Positions 19,101 through 29,000 of a stretch of 64,000 nt of DNA are shown piece by piece; within the stretch, counting starts at the first letter, position 1, and every line of letters begins with the position of its first letter. Source of the stretch: Chthonomonas sp. (GTDB lineage Bacteria > Armatimonadota > Fimbriimonadia > Fimbriimonadales > Fimbriimonadaceae); NCBI GenBank assembly GCA_016788425.1, contig JAEURQ010000004.1:594213-658212 (forward strand), written 5' to 3'. The notes below the pieces were generated by a model that worked only from the letters and a program-made list of their open reading frames with translations, was not told the DNA's origin and searched no databases. Position numbers and translations under genes: made by a program.

Positions 19101-19979
19101 TCACACTCCGACTAAATCGCCCTTCACCCGAGTTGGAGCAGTTGGCGTGTCATCTTGATGGTGAGTCCCTTGAATCCAATCAGCCGCTCTTTGAGCTTGG
19201 GACGCCGCTCGAATAATGTAGGAGGAGTCGTTACGCAACGCCTTCAAGAGCCATGAAGCAACGTAGCTGGTGCATGGCGTGATGTTGTCGATTCCAGCTT
19301 CGGAACACAGGAATGCTGCCCCGATTTCAGCCAAAACTTCCTCAGCTCCGTAAGATTCAGACCCAAACTTGACTTGCTGTTCAAACACCGGGCGATTGAG
19401 TCGGGTCGGATGCGCTGTGCTATGAACCAGTTCGTGCAGGAGCGTCGCATAGAAGGCTTCTGGCGACTCGAAATCTCGCAAGTGCGGCATCACCACCTGG
19501 TCACGCTTTGGGTAGTAAGCGGCAATTTTAGCGCCTACCTGGATTTCAGGAGCGTCCTTATAACCTGCGACGATGGCTTTCGCTCCCTCAACCCCGAATA
19601 ACGATTCTTGCTGTGGTTTCTTTGACTCGGGCAATTGAAGTCCTTGGCATTGTTCGATATTGAAAACTGTGAAAGCTCGGCAAACCAAGCGCTCCTTCCC
19701 CGTTTCCACATCCTCTACGTCCGACCATAACATCACGGTCGAACCCCGCTCGCCACGCTTGACCGAACCAGATACACTCTTTGCCTGATTAAAGGTGAGC
19801 CATCGGTGGTCGGTGTACTCGCTCATTGAAAGAATGAAGCGGTTGATGCCCCGATAAGGTCTCCCGGTGAGTGCATTACAAGGAGACTTCGACTTCCACG
19901 GCTTGTGCCACGGGAGAACGTCGCCACGTTCGATTGCCTTGATTACTTGGTCGGTGATTTTCTGATAGGTGCCTCGCAT
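19101..19979 (-). CDS. ArdC-like antirestriction protein
   Basis: A 292-residue protein with the ArdC N-terminal ssDNA-binding domain (about 1-130; ITDQVIKAIERGDVLPWHKPW, NALTGRPYRGIN, GERGSTVMLW) and a zincin metalloprotease-like domain with HELVH at 182-186 followed by a downstream E-E-V-L-A-E-I-G-A segment. ArdC proteins coat incoming single-stranded DNA and shield it from host restriction during transfer. Its presence argues that the element, or its ancestor, moved by conjugation or mobilisation. It is ironic here next to a type I restriction system on the same island. Confidence 0.9.
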   Translation of the reverse strand: MRGTYQKITDQVIKAIERGDVLPWHKPWKSKSPCNALTGRPYRGINRFILSMSEYTDHRWLTFNQAKSVSGSVKRGERGSTVMLWSDVEDVETGKERLVCRAFTVFNIEQCQGLQLPESKKPQQESLFGVEGAKAIVAGYKDAPEIQVGAKIAAYYPKRDQVVMPHLRDFESPEAFYATLLHELVHSTAHPTRLNRPVFEQQVKFGSESYGAEEVLAEIGAAFLCSEAGIDNITPCTSYVASWLLKALRNDSSYIIRAASQAQRAADWIQGTHHQDDTPTAPTRVKGDLVGV

Positions 19980-20017
19980 GGCTTGATACGCTCAGCCCAC
20001 ATCCATTTGAGGAAATA

Positions 20018-20467
20018 CTATTCGGTGTCCTCACAGCCTTCCATAATCGTGCCTTCGAATCGCTTATCCCAGTCCGGTAATTTTCCCTTCGGAACGTGTG
20101 AAAAAAGCATTACGTTTGATGAATAAATTCGAAGCTCCGTGTAATAGACGGCTGCTGCTATGCGTCGGTGCACGTCAGGAATCAGGTTCAACGGTGGCTT
20201 GATTGGAACCTCCTCGACTATTCGCCCAAGATATTTAGGTTCATTTGTTGGAAAGAACGGGTCGTCCCGCATCAGGTACCCGAGCAATTTCGTTGAGTGC
20301 TTGACCAAATGTATGACAGTGGTCAGCGAGACTTCAGTAATTACATCTCGGACATCATCTTCATCGAGCGGAGTGCCGTCGTAAAGGAGACCGAGCAACT
20401 CCATCTTTACATCAAGCGCCGTAGCTTCTCTCACCCACTTCATGACATCCACAATCGGGTCGCTCAT
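20018..20467 (-). CDS. Island hypothetical protein A
   Basis: A 149-residue protein not recognised. The start at MSDPIVDVM has GGAGG eight bases upstream, which decides it against a longer frame. It is mostly helical, acidic (LYDGTPLDEDDVRDVI), with no signal peptide or membrane segment. Its first 40 residues resemble the start of the next gene upstream (20652-21074): W-x-x-E-A-x-x-x-D-V-K-M-x-x-x-G-L. The two genes and 21171-21647 run in the same direction as ardC and may form one transcript. Confidence 0.6.
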   Translation of the reverse strand: MSDPIVDVMKWVREATALDVKMELLGLLYDGTPLDEDDVRDVITEVSLTTVIHLVKHSTKLLGYLMRDDPFFPTNEPKYLGRIVEEVPIKPPLNLIPDVHRRIAAAVYYTELRIYSSNVMLFSHVPKGKLPDWDKRFEGTIMEGCEDTE

Positions 20468-20651
20468 CAGACAATCCTCCGAACTAGCCTGTCCGAATAT
20501 GAACGAGATTTGGCAAGCCGACGGTGGAGTTTGGCGAGAACAACACAATTGTGTGTTTTGGAGCGAGATTCATTGGCCCGGCGAATGGTCGTTTTCGTTT
20601 TCACACCGCTGTAGCTAAGCGTGCTCGAAACTTGAGGAATTCCGGGAATCG

Positions 20652-21074
20652 TCATGAGTCTATGTACCGGGCTCGAAATGCGGATTTCTCTGTTGCAAGC
20701 GTTCGCATGACTCCCATTTCTGCTATTACGGCGTCGAAGGCACGAAGAGTGAGGTTAATGATGCGGGTTGTATTCAGGGTTTCTCCTTTGCGATACGCAC
20801 TGACTAAGATTGCTAGCACGAATGCTTGGTGGTGAAAAGGGTGGTCACGTTGGTTGGTCGAATCTGCCTCCGGTTTGCTGTAGAGCGGAAGTAGAAGGTT
20901 TTGTCCGTTCAGCCCGTCACGGATGCAATTGCAGACGACATTCCAAATGAGGGCGGTGACCTTAGAATCGGTGGGAACCTCATTTTCAAGGTGCAACCCG
21001 GCAATCGACATCTTGATGTCAATCACACAACCCTCGATGAGCCAAGTCCACAAGTCGTCAGCTTTATTAAGCAT
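20652..21074 (-). CDS. Island hypothetical protein B (weak paralogue of A)
   Basis: A 140-residue soluble protein, not recognised. A GAGGTG five bases before the ATG supports the start. The N-terminus (LWTWLIEGCVIDIKMSIAGL) is similar in spacing to protein A. The middle holds DHPFHHQAFVLAILVSAYRKGE, a helix with several histidines that is not a known metal motif. No function can be proposed. Confidence 0.55.
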   Translation of the reverse strand: MLNKADDLWTWLIEGCVIDIKMSIAGLHLENEVPTDSKVTALIWNVVCNCIRDGLNGQNLLLPLYSKPEADSTNQRDHPFHHQAFVLAILVSAYRKGETLNTTRIINLTLRAFDAVIAEMGVMRTLATEKSAFRARYIDS

Positions 21075-21170
21075 TTTCGCACCTCAAGTTCTTCATTGAA
21101 TAGCTCTCGTTCCAACCCGCAAGTTTTCGCACGAACTCTTAAGATAGGAGAAACTCCATGCTGGCTCTGG

Positions 21171-21647
21171 CTAAAGTGTCAGCGAAACGAGCTCTGTCAA
21201 GATTGAACGGGCAACCCCAAATCGCTCTAGATGCGAACTCAAATCAGCAAGTTCGTTCTGCTCGACGGAGCGACGATATGCTTGGTCCGAGTCAGATTCG
21301 ATGCCGTAGAGTCCAGCGCTAGTCAGCCGTTCGATGCGAAAGCACCCGTTGCCCGTTTCATATCGAACCTCCGCTTCAGCCCTACACGATTCAAACCACC
21401 AGTTGTGCGCTCGAAAATCTCGGAGGCGCTCAGAGTCCTCACGAGCGTAGTGTTCGCAAGCATTCCAAATCGACCCGAACCGCTCGGCAACCCTTGCCTT
21501 GTCTGCATTCGAAACGTGTGACCAAGCAGTTCCATCGACCCCAAAGTGGTCTTCAGCAGAGCGTTCCAGATAGTCGGGTTCCCCATGTGGGTCGTGCTCC
21601 CAAACGAGTCGAACCGAGTGAACAAATGGTCGTGAGAGGTCAGACAT
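21171..21647 (-). CDS. Island hypothetical protein C
   Basis: A 158-residue protein, not recognised; rich in aromatic and charged residues (HNWWFESCRAEAEVRYE), no signal or membrane segment. It diverges from the restriction-modification operon that starts at 21741, with the operator palindrome between them, so its promoter region is shared with that operon. Confidence 0.5.
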   Translation of the reverse strand: MSDLSRPFVHSVRLVWEHDPHGEPDYLERSAEDHFGVDGTAWSHVSNADKARVAERFGSIWNACEHYAREDSERLRDFRAHNWWFESCRAEAEVRYETGNGCFRIERLTSAGLYGIESDSDQAYRRSVEQNELADLSSHLERFGVARSILTELVSLTL

Positions 21648-21704
21648 AACTCTCTACCAATCAGCATTGCGCAGTTGAGGAAAGTCTGTCAATTCTCCGG
21701 GTAT

Positions 21705-21728
21705 CGTATCATAGAAAAGTATGATACG
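21705..21728. promoter_or_regulatory. Operator palindrome of the restriction-modification operon
   Basis: CGTATCATA (21705-21713) and TATGATACG (21720-21728), perfect nine-base arms with a six-base spacer, immediately before the AGAGGAG ribosome-binding site of the Phd-like gene. Likely autoregulatory site of that protein, since Phd/YefM family members bind such palindromes. Confidence 0.75.
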
Positions 21729-21740
21729 AGAGGAGTCACG

Positions 21741-21935
21741 ATGCTCGATTTAAGGCAGGTCTATTCACTCACAGATTTTCTTCGCAACCACAAGGAGCAC
21801 ATCGCTCGTCTCGTGGAATCGAAGGCACCGGTCGTTTTGACTGTGAAGGGAAAGGCATCGCTGGTGCTCCAGGACGCCGAGGGGTATCAAGAGCTTCTGG
21901 AGAGACTCGAACGGGCTGAAGGGAAAAGGGGATGA
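21741..21935 (+). CDS. Phd/YefM-family antitoxin-type regulator
   Basis: A 64-residue protein with the Phd/YefM fold: SLTDFLRNHKEHIARLVESKAPVVLTVKGKASLVLQDAEGYQELLERL. Family members repress their own promoter and neutralise Doc/YoeB-type toxins. No such toxin follows; instead the stop overlaps the hsdM start (ATGA), so the protein probably acts as a controller of the restriction-modification operon. The ATG at 21741 is preceded by AGAGGAG, which decides it against the longer frame at 21675. Confidence 0.85.
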   Translation: MLDLRQVYSLTDFLRNHKEHIARLVESKAPVVLTVKGKASLVLQDAEGYQELLERLERAEGKRG

Positions 21936-24268
21936 ACGCACAAACGCTGGGCTGGATTACAAACTTCATTTGGGGCATCGCCGACGATGTGCTGAGGGAC
22001 GTTTACGTGCGGGGCAAATATCGGGACGTTATCTTGCCAATGGTTGTGATACGCCGCCTTGATGCCGTTTTGGAGCCAACCAAGCAGGACGTCCTTGACA
22101 TGAAGGCGACTTTAGACCAAGCGAACATCGCCGACCAATATACGGCCCTTCGCAGCAAATCTGGACAAGCGTTCTATAACGCTTCACCCTTCACCCTCCG
22201 GGACCTTCAGTCGAGGGCAAAGTCTCAGCAGCTTAGGGCAGACTTCGAAGCCTATCTCGACGGTTTTTCACCGAACGTCCAGGAAATCCTCGAAAAATTC
22301 AAGTTCAGAAACCAGATTCCCACGATGGTTGATGCGGACATCCTAGGCAGTCTGATTGAGAAGTTTCTCGACCGCTCCATCAATCTCTCTCCGAACCCAG
22401 TGATGAATGTCGATGGAACTGAGCGAATCGCTGCTCTCGACAATCATGCGATGGGCACGATGTTCGAAGAGCTCATTCGCAAGTTCAACGAAGAAAACAA
22501 CGAAGAGGCAGGAGAGCATTTTACGCCCCGTGATGTGGTCAAGCTTATGGCAGACCTGATATTCTGGCCAGTCGCCAACAAAATTGAGTCGAGCACATAT
22601 CTGGTCTATGATGCTGCCTGCGGGACAGGGGGGATGCTCACCGTAGCTGAAGAACGGTTGCGTGAGATTGGGAGTGCCCAGGGCAAAGATGTTTCGATTC
22701 ATCTCTACGGTCAGGAGGTCAACCCGGAAACATATGCCATCACCAAAGCTGACCTACTTTTGAAAGGCGAAGGCGACGAGGCAGAGAATTTTCGATTAGG
22801 TTCAACACTGTCCCAGGATGGTTTCCCAACCCGAGAGTTTGACTTCATGCTCTCCAACCCACCCTATGGCAAGAGCTGGAAAACCGACTTAGAACGGATG
22901 GGCGGCAAAGCTGACCTGTCGGATTCTCGATTCATCATCGACCACGCTGGTGACCCAGAGTTCAGTCTTATCACCCGTTCAAGTGACGGGCAGCTAATGT
23001 TCCTGGTCAACAAGCTCGCCAAGATGAAGCACAACACTCCGCTCGGGAGCAGAATCGTCGAGGTTCATAACGGAAGTGCTCTCTTTACCGGTGACGCAGG
23101 GCAGGGCGAGTCGAACATTCGGCGATGGATTCTGGAGAACGACTGGCTGGAGGCAATCATCGCCCTCCCGCTCAATATGTTCTACAACACTGGTATCGCC
23201 ACGTACCTTTGGGTGCTAACCAACCGAAAGCCCGAACATCGCCAGGGCAAGGTACAGCTCATCGACGCAACCCAATGGTTCAAATCGCTTCGGAAGAACC
23301 TCGGCAAGAAGAACTGCGAGCTGGCACCAGAAGACATCCAAAAGGTTATGGACTCTTTCCTCGCTTTTGAGGAAAATGAGCAATCCAAACTATTCCCCAA
23401 CGAAGCGTTCGGATACTGGAAAGTCGTGGTCGAGCGCCCACTTCGGTTGCACAGCCAATTCACTCGCAAAGCAATCGAATGTCTACGATTTGCGACCGGT
23501 GACGAAACGCTTCGGCGTGAGCTGTACGCCGAGTTTGGACAGCGGCTCCCGTCCGAGTTCGCCAGCATTAGAGCTGCACTTGAGCTTCGGCTAAAGGTTG
23601 ATGAACCCGAAAGCGATAGCGATAGTGACGAAGAAGAGACACCTAAGAAGAAGCAAGCAGTCTCTGAAAAGCGCCGAAAGAAGCTCCTCGACGCCGAAAC
23701 TTGGAAGCGTGACCAGCGGTTGCACGAAACGGCGAAACAGTTGTCGGGAGCCATCGGGGAGACCCTCTTTGAAGACCACAACGAGTTTCGTCGGCGTGTT
23801 GACAAGACACTCAAGACCCTCGGAATCAAGCTCAGCCAGACAGAGAAGAAAATCATCCTGAAGGCGGTGAGTTGGCGGGAAGAAACGGCTGCAAGAGTCA
23901 TCTCAAAGATTCACAAACCCGGCACTGTGGAAGCTGACCCAATGCATGGACTATTTGAGCAAGTCATCGACGGTAAAACCTGTGTGGTCGAATTCGAACC
24001 TGATACCGACCTTCGAGACACCGAGAACGTGCCATTGCTTGAAGAAGGTGGCATCGAAGCGTTCATCAATCGAGAGGTGTTGCCGCACGTCCCAGATGCC
24101 TGGGTGGACCACACCAAGACCCAGATAGGTTACGAAATCAGCTTCACTCGGTACTTCTACAAGCCCAAGCCTATGCGGACGCTAGAAGAGATTCGGCGGG
24201 ACATCGAGGCGCTGGAACAGGAAACCGAAGGATTGCTTGATGAAGTGCTCGTAGAGGTGGAAACGTGA
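21932..24268 (+). CDS. hsdM: Type I restriction-modification methylase HsdM
   Basis: N6-adenine methyltransferase subunit of 778 residues. HsdM N-terminal helical domain first, then the SAM site D-A-A-C-G-T-G-G at about 227-234 and the catalytic NPPYG at about 309-313. After residue 560 there is a charged linker (DSDSDEEETPKKK) and about 200 extra residues that recur in long HsdM proteins of this subclass. With HsdS it methylates the recognition site. It overlaps the gene before and after by four bases each. Confidence 0.95.
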   Translation: MNAQTLGWITNFIWGIADDVLRDVYVRGKYRDVILPMVVIRRLDAVLEPTKQDVLDMKATLDQANIADQYTALRSKSGQAFYNASPFTLRDLQSRAKSQQLRADFEAYLDGFSPNVQEILEKFKFRNQIPTMVDADILGSLIEKFLDRSINLSPNPVMNVDGTERIAALDNHAMGTMFEELIRKFNEENNEEAGEHFTPRDVVKLMADLIFWPVANKIESSTYLVYDAACGTGGMLTVAEERLREIGSAQGKDVSIHLYGQEVNPETYAITKADLLLKGEGDEAENFRLGSTLSQDGFPTREFDFMLSNPPYGKSWKTDLERMGGKADLSDSRFIIDHAGDPEFSLITRSSDGQLMFLVNKLAKMKHNTPLGSRIVEVHNGSALFTGDAGQGESNIRRWILENDWLEAIIALPLNMFYNTGIATYLWVLTNRKPEHRQGKVQLIDATQWFKSLRKNLGKKNCELAPEDIQKVMDSFLAFEENEQSKLFPNEAFGYWKVVVERPLRLHSQFTRKAIECLRFATGDETLRRELYAEFGQRLPSEFASIRAALELRLKVDEPESDSDSDEEETPKKKQAVSEKRRKKLLDAETWKRDQRLHETAKQLSGAIGETLFEDHNEFRRRVDKTLKTLGIKLSQTEKKIILKAVSWREETAARVISKIHKPGTVEADPMHGLFEQVIDGKTCVVEFEPDTDLRDTENVPLLEEGGIEAFINREVLPHVPDAWVDHTKTQIGYEISFTRYFYKPKPMRTLEEIRRDIEALEQETEGLLDEVLVEVET

Positions 24269-25497
24269 GCACGGTCGTTGCGCCAATCACACCCGAGGTT
24301 CTCGTTTGGGTTCGACGCCAATCTCACCGCACTGAAGAAGAGCTTGCCCAATGTGCGGGCGTACCGCTTGATAAGTACAAGGAGTGGGAAACCGGCGTCT
24401 CCAAACCAACACTGAGGCAGATTGAGAGCATCGCCAATAAGGTCAAGCGCCCATCGGTGGTCTTCTTTATGGCGAGTCACCCTGAAGACCCGGCTGACCT
24501 GCCCGATTTCAGAACCATTCGGAACGATGCAAGAGCGGATTTCACACCCGAGCTTGCGCTAGAGATTCGTAGAGCCCGCTACCTGCAATCTAGACTCGCC
24601 GAGGATATCGCCGAGGTCATCCCTGATTGGGAATCGGACTTGCCTTCGTTCAAGCTATCGGACAACCCAGTGGAGTGTGCAGCCGAAATCAGAGGTCTCC
24701 TCGGCGTTACACTTGATGACCAAAGGAAGTTCAAGCTTGAGAATCGAGGACTTAGGGAATGGCGAAACGCACTCTTCGAATTTGGGGTGCTCACCTACGG
24801 GTTTCGGGTCGAACGTTCCCATGCGCTTGGATTTGCTATTTGGAACACGACGGTTCCTCTTGCTGGGTTCAACCTTGAAGGATTCAAGAATCAGCAGGTG
24901 TTCACGCTGTTTCACGAGTTGGCTCATCTGTGTCTGCGGCAGTCGGCAGTTTCAGACCTCGGTGCCGATAGGATGCAGAGTGGCGACGACCTGGTTCGTC
25001 TCACAGAAGTCTTCTGTAACCGATTTGCCTCGTCTTTTTTGCTGCCCCCTGGGCAACCCGAGGTTCAGTCGCTCATTGACCGGATTGAAGCCGACGACGC
25101 AACAGATGCTTCTGCAATTGATAAGCTAGCGAGGGGATTTCGAGTTTCAAAGTATGTTTTGTTGCACAGGTTGCTCGAAGCTGGCAAAATCCCACCACAG
25201 CATGCAAACGGTGTGTTCTCTGGATGGAGGAGCATCGACGAGGAAGAGAATGAGCTCAAACTTCAAAAGAAGAAGGAGAAGGCCGAACGAGATAAGCAAA
25301 CCGGAAAGACTATTCAGAAGTCTCCTGCTGCCGAGTCAGTCACTGCTAGAGGTGAGTGGCTTGCACGGCGAGTTTTACATGCGTTTGCGAACGGAAAGCT
25401 ACATTCAAGCGATGCACAGGACCTGCTTGATATCAACGAGCAGCAATTTGCGTCACTTGAACGAGAGCTGTCTCGGAGGAAGGTGGTCGAACCATGA
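24265..25497 (+). CDS. HTH (XRE) - ImmA/IrrE metallopeptidase antitoxin-type protein
   Basis: A 410-residue fusion. The N-terminal helix-turn-helix spans about 20-65 (RTEEELAQCAGVPLDKYKEWETGVSKPTLRQIE); the ImmA/IrrE (COG2856) peptidase follows, with HELAH at 217-221 and a downstream E-x-x-x-N-R-F-A motif (EVFCNRFASSFLLP). The C-terminal 90 residues are charged. Proteins of this type pair with DUF4411 PIN-like proteins, exactly the gene that follows, and are believed to be the antitoxin/regulator. The ATGA-type overlaps on both sides show full translational coupling into the hsd operon. Confidence 0.88.
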   Translation: MSTVVAPITPEVLVWVRRQSHRTEEELAQCAGVPLDKYKEWETGVSKPTLRQIESIANKVKRPSVVFFMASHPEDPADLPDFRTIRNDARADFTPELALEIRRARYLQSRLAEDIAEVIPDWESDLPSFKLSDNPVECAAEIRGLLGVTLDDQRKFKLENRGLREWRNALFEFGVLTYGFRVERSHALGFAIWNTTVPLAGFNLEGFKNQQVFTLFHELAHLCLRQSAVSDLGADRMQSGDDLVRLTEVFCNRFASSFLLPPGQPEVQSLIDRIEADDATDASAIDKLARGFRVSKYVLLHRLLEAGKIPPQHANGVFSGWRSIDEEENELKLQKKKEKAERDKQTGKTIQKSPAAESVTARGEWLARRVLHAFANGKLHSSDAQDLLDINEQQFASLERELSRRKVVEP

Positions 25498-26012
25498 GCC
25501 ACACCTTCTACTGGGACAACAACATAATGACATGGCTCGTTGACCGTTATCCCATCCCAAAGCTCCATGAGCTTGTAGATTCCCAGATTCAGAATGGTCA
25601 CTTAAAGGTGTGTGAGCATGTCTACGATGAAGCGATGGGAAGTCCCGCAAAGTCATGGGCGATGCAGCGTCGGGATGAAGTCCTCGTGCCGATGACGACG
25701 GAAATCCTGCTCGTGCTTCGGGATGTATTGGAGCAACTTCCAGCTTTCGTTGACCACGCTAAGCCAAAGGGCAAGGATGCTGACCAATATTTTGTCGCAA
25801 CTGTATTGGCGCACCAACGTGGAGTCGGGCAGAACCTGTTGTCTGGCTCACCTGTACTTGTAACTGCCGAACGGAACATGCAAGGACGGGAGACCCGAAT
25901 GCGAATCCCAGATGCGTGCGAAGCACTCGGCATCCCATGCGTTGACTTCCACGGCTGGCTGGACCTCTGCGGCTATCGGATTGACATGGTTCGAACCGAT
26001 GGAGGAGTCTGA
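25494..26012 (+). CDS. DUF4411 PIN-like putative toxin
   Basis: A 172-residue DUF4411 protein: N-terminal YWDNNIMTWLVDRYP (acidic PIN residue), the ADQYFVATVLA segment that replaces the ADxWIIA motif, and VLVTAERNM...RIPDACEALGI towards the end. The PIN fold is an RNase fold, so an mRNA- or tRNA-cleaving toxin is inferred. It overlaps the ImmA/IrrE gene by four bases. Together they form a toxin-antitoxin-like pair placed inside the type I operon. Confidence 0.82.
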   Translation: MSHTFYWDNNIMTWLVDRYPIPKLHELVDSQIQNGHLKVCEHVYDEAMGSPAKSWAMQRRDEVLVPMTTEILLVLRDVLEQLPAFVDHAKPKGKDADQYFVATVLAHQRGVGQNLLSGSPVLVTAERNMQGRETRMRIPDACEALGIPCVDFHGWLDLCGYRIDMVRTDGGV

Positions 26013-26013
26013 T

Positions 26014-29000
26014 TTGGGAGTCCCCGCCACTAACATAGACTACGAAGCGCTCAGTAAGGAGAACTTGATTCGGTACGGAACCGATATCAAGGACACACTT
26101 GAGCACATCGTTGGACTGTATTGCGAGCGAACCCACCTGGTTTTCGAGCTTCTCCAAAACGCTGAGGATGCGCTTCGAAAGAGGAATGGAGATGGGTCTC
26201 GCTCGGTTCGTTTTGAGCTGAGCCGAGCCGGACTAAAGGTTTCGCACTTCGGGAAACCATTTGATGAGCCCGATGTCCGTGGAATCTGCGGCATTAACAG
26301 GAGCACGAAAAAGGAAGAGCTAACCGCTATCGGTCGATTTGGCATCGGATTCAAGTCGGTGTATGCCATCACAGACCAGCCCGAAATTCGGTCTTTGGGT
26401 CAGGACTTCGTAATCCGGGACTATGTCCAGCCACATCGCTTGGAACCGCAGCCTCAGCCGCAAGGCGAAACGTCTTTCTGGTTTCCTTTCAAGGGCGACC
26501 AGGCTTCCGCCTTCGGTGAAATTGGCGAAGGGCTCCAAAAGCTGGATGCCAAAACCTTGCTCTTCCTCGGCCACGTCGAAGAGGTGGATTGGCGCATCGA
26601 AGGTGGCGCAAGCGGCACCTACTGTCGAGAGTCCGTCGAGTTGCAAGACGGATTGAGACGGGTCACTCTCATCGGCACGACGAGCTCAGGCGAAGAACTT
26701 TCTGAAGAGCAATGGTACGTGTTCTCTCGACCGGTTGAGTCAGATGGCATCGAGGTTGGAGCAGTAGAGATTGCCTACTCGGTGGATTTGACCGCATCAA
26801 CAGACGATTTGAAATTGAAGACTGTTTCAGACTCAAGGCTGGCTGCTTTCTTCCCGACTGGTGTCCAAACCAATCTGGGGGTGGTCTTACAAGCTCCGTT
26901 TCGAACCACTCCAGCTCGGGACAACGTGCCGCCAAAGGACGCCTGGAACCAGCGTCTTGTCCAAGAAACTGCATCCCTGCTAGTCGAATCGCTCGGTGTC
27001 CTTAGAGACTTGAACTTACTCTCGGTTGATGTCCTTTGCGGCATGCCGATTGATGAGGACGACTTCCAACCAGGCTCGATGTTCCGACCACTCTATGATG
27101 CGCTAGCCAGCGCTCTCCAAACTCAAGAATTGCTTCCAAAGAATGGTGGAGGTTGGATGCCGAGCTCACAAGCCGCCCTGGCTCGTGGTCAAGAACTTTG
27201 TGAACTCCTAGACTCCGCACAGTTGACATCCCTCTTTGAATCGAAGGAGAATTTGGACTGGCTCAGCGACGCCATTACCCTGGACCGAACTCCCGTGCTT
27301 CGTAGCTACTTGATGCAAGAGCACAAAATCCGGGAAATCCAGCCTCAGACGTTCGTATCAAGAGTCTCGAAGGAGTTCCTGGAGGACCAATCTGATGAAT
27401 GGATTTGCAAGCTCTACGAGTTCCTGTCCGGGCAATCCTATCTTTGGAAAACACCTGGGAATCTGAACAAGCCCTGGGTTCGCTTGACTGACGGCACACA
27501 TGTCGTTGCTTTCACCGGTGAACAGCCCAACGCCTACCTTCCTTCGAAGTCCAGTTCCGGGTTCCAAACAGTGAGTCCCGCTGTTTGTTCCTCCGAAGAT
27601 GCTCTGAGCTTTCTCAGCAGCAACCTAAAGCTCAGCGAACCTGACCCCGTCGATGATGTCATCAAGAACATCCTGCCCCTTTACGAAGAGGGCATGGAAC
27701 ACGATAATCTCGGCCTCTACCGAGAGCATCTCGAAGCGATAATCGCAGCCTATGGCAATCAAAACACCCGAGAGCGGTTCACTTCGGCACTCAAGACAAA
27801 GCACTGGGTCGCATCCATTGACAACGAAGGCAACAAGAACTGGCTGACACCGTTCCAGTGCTATCTGCCCACAGACCGTCTTCGCCAGCTCTTTGAAGGC
27901 GTGCCTGACATCGACTTCGTGGATGACTCGGTTCAGGGTTTACAAGGCGAAGCAATCCGAAACATTCTTCGTGCCTGTGGTACGGAGCGATATTTGGACA
28001 CAGTCCCCCCTGCTCAGGAGTTTTCATCCGATGAATGCTACAAGCTTAGACAGAAGTATGGTGACACCGGATGTTCAGGAGGGGAAAGTCAAGATGACCG
28101 CACTCTCCACGGTCTAGATGGAATCCTAAAGCGCATTGCCGAACTTCCACATGCCAAAGCCGCCGAGCGAAGCCAATTGCTCTGGGATGCCCTAGCAGAC
28201 GTGGTTCAGGACAAGCGCCAGGGCGTGGTGAAGGCAACTTACACCTGGACTTACTACAGCCAGCGGAGTATCGAGTTTGACGCTGCCTTTATCCGCACAC
28301 TTAAAAGCACTCCGTGGATTCCTGCAAAGGACGGCACACTTTCCACTCCTGATGAAGTGGTGTTCGAGCATCTAGACCCGACTTGGACACCGAATCCTGT
28401 CCTTCAAACTGCCCTGAACTTCCGACCATCCGAACTCGAACAATTTGCCAAGGCTGCTGGATTCGACCTCGGCATCCTCAACATTCTGAAGAAAAGCGGC
28501 ATCACGAGTGAATCCGACTTAAAGCAAAGGCTTGGTCTCACCAACGAAGATGAGTCATCTCATGATGATGATGAACATGAAGCTGGCGACCATAACGATT
28601 ACCAGAATCACGAAGAAAGCACCCAAGGCGGCGATGATGATGGTGGAGTCGGTGATGGTGCGGGAAGCAATGGCAAACAACGGGAAGAAGAGGGAGCAGG
28701 CTCTGGTGGCAGAGGTGGGCGCTCAAGTTCGGGTGGCTCCGGCTCCTCAAGTGGTGGCGGTATGTCCAACTCATCGCCGAACAAGAATGCTCATGCCGGA
28801 CGAACGGAATTCTTCTCATACTTAAAGACCCATCCGGTCGAGGTTGAGGACGATGAGTTCTCGGACTCTGAGACTCATGAACAACGGATGCGAGTCGAAG
28901 CGGTCGCCATCGAACACATCTTGAAACTGGAACCAGATTTGCTACGGACTCCCGCTGGGAACAAAGGGTTTGACCTCTGTGGGACTGGCGAGAGTGGGCT

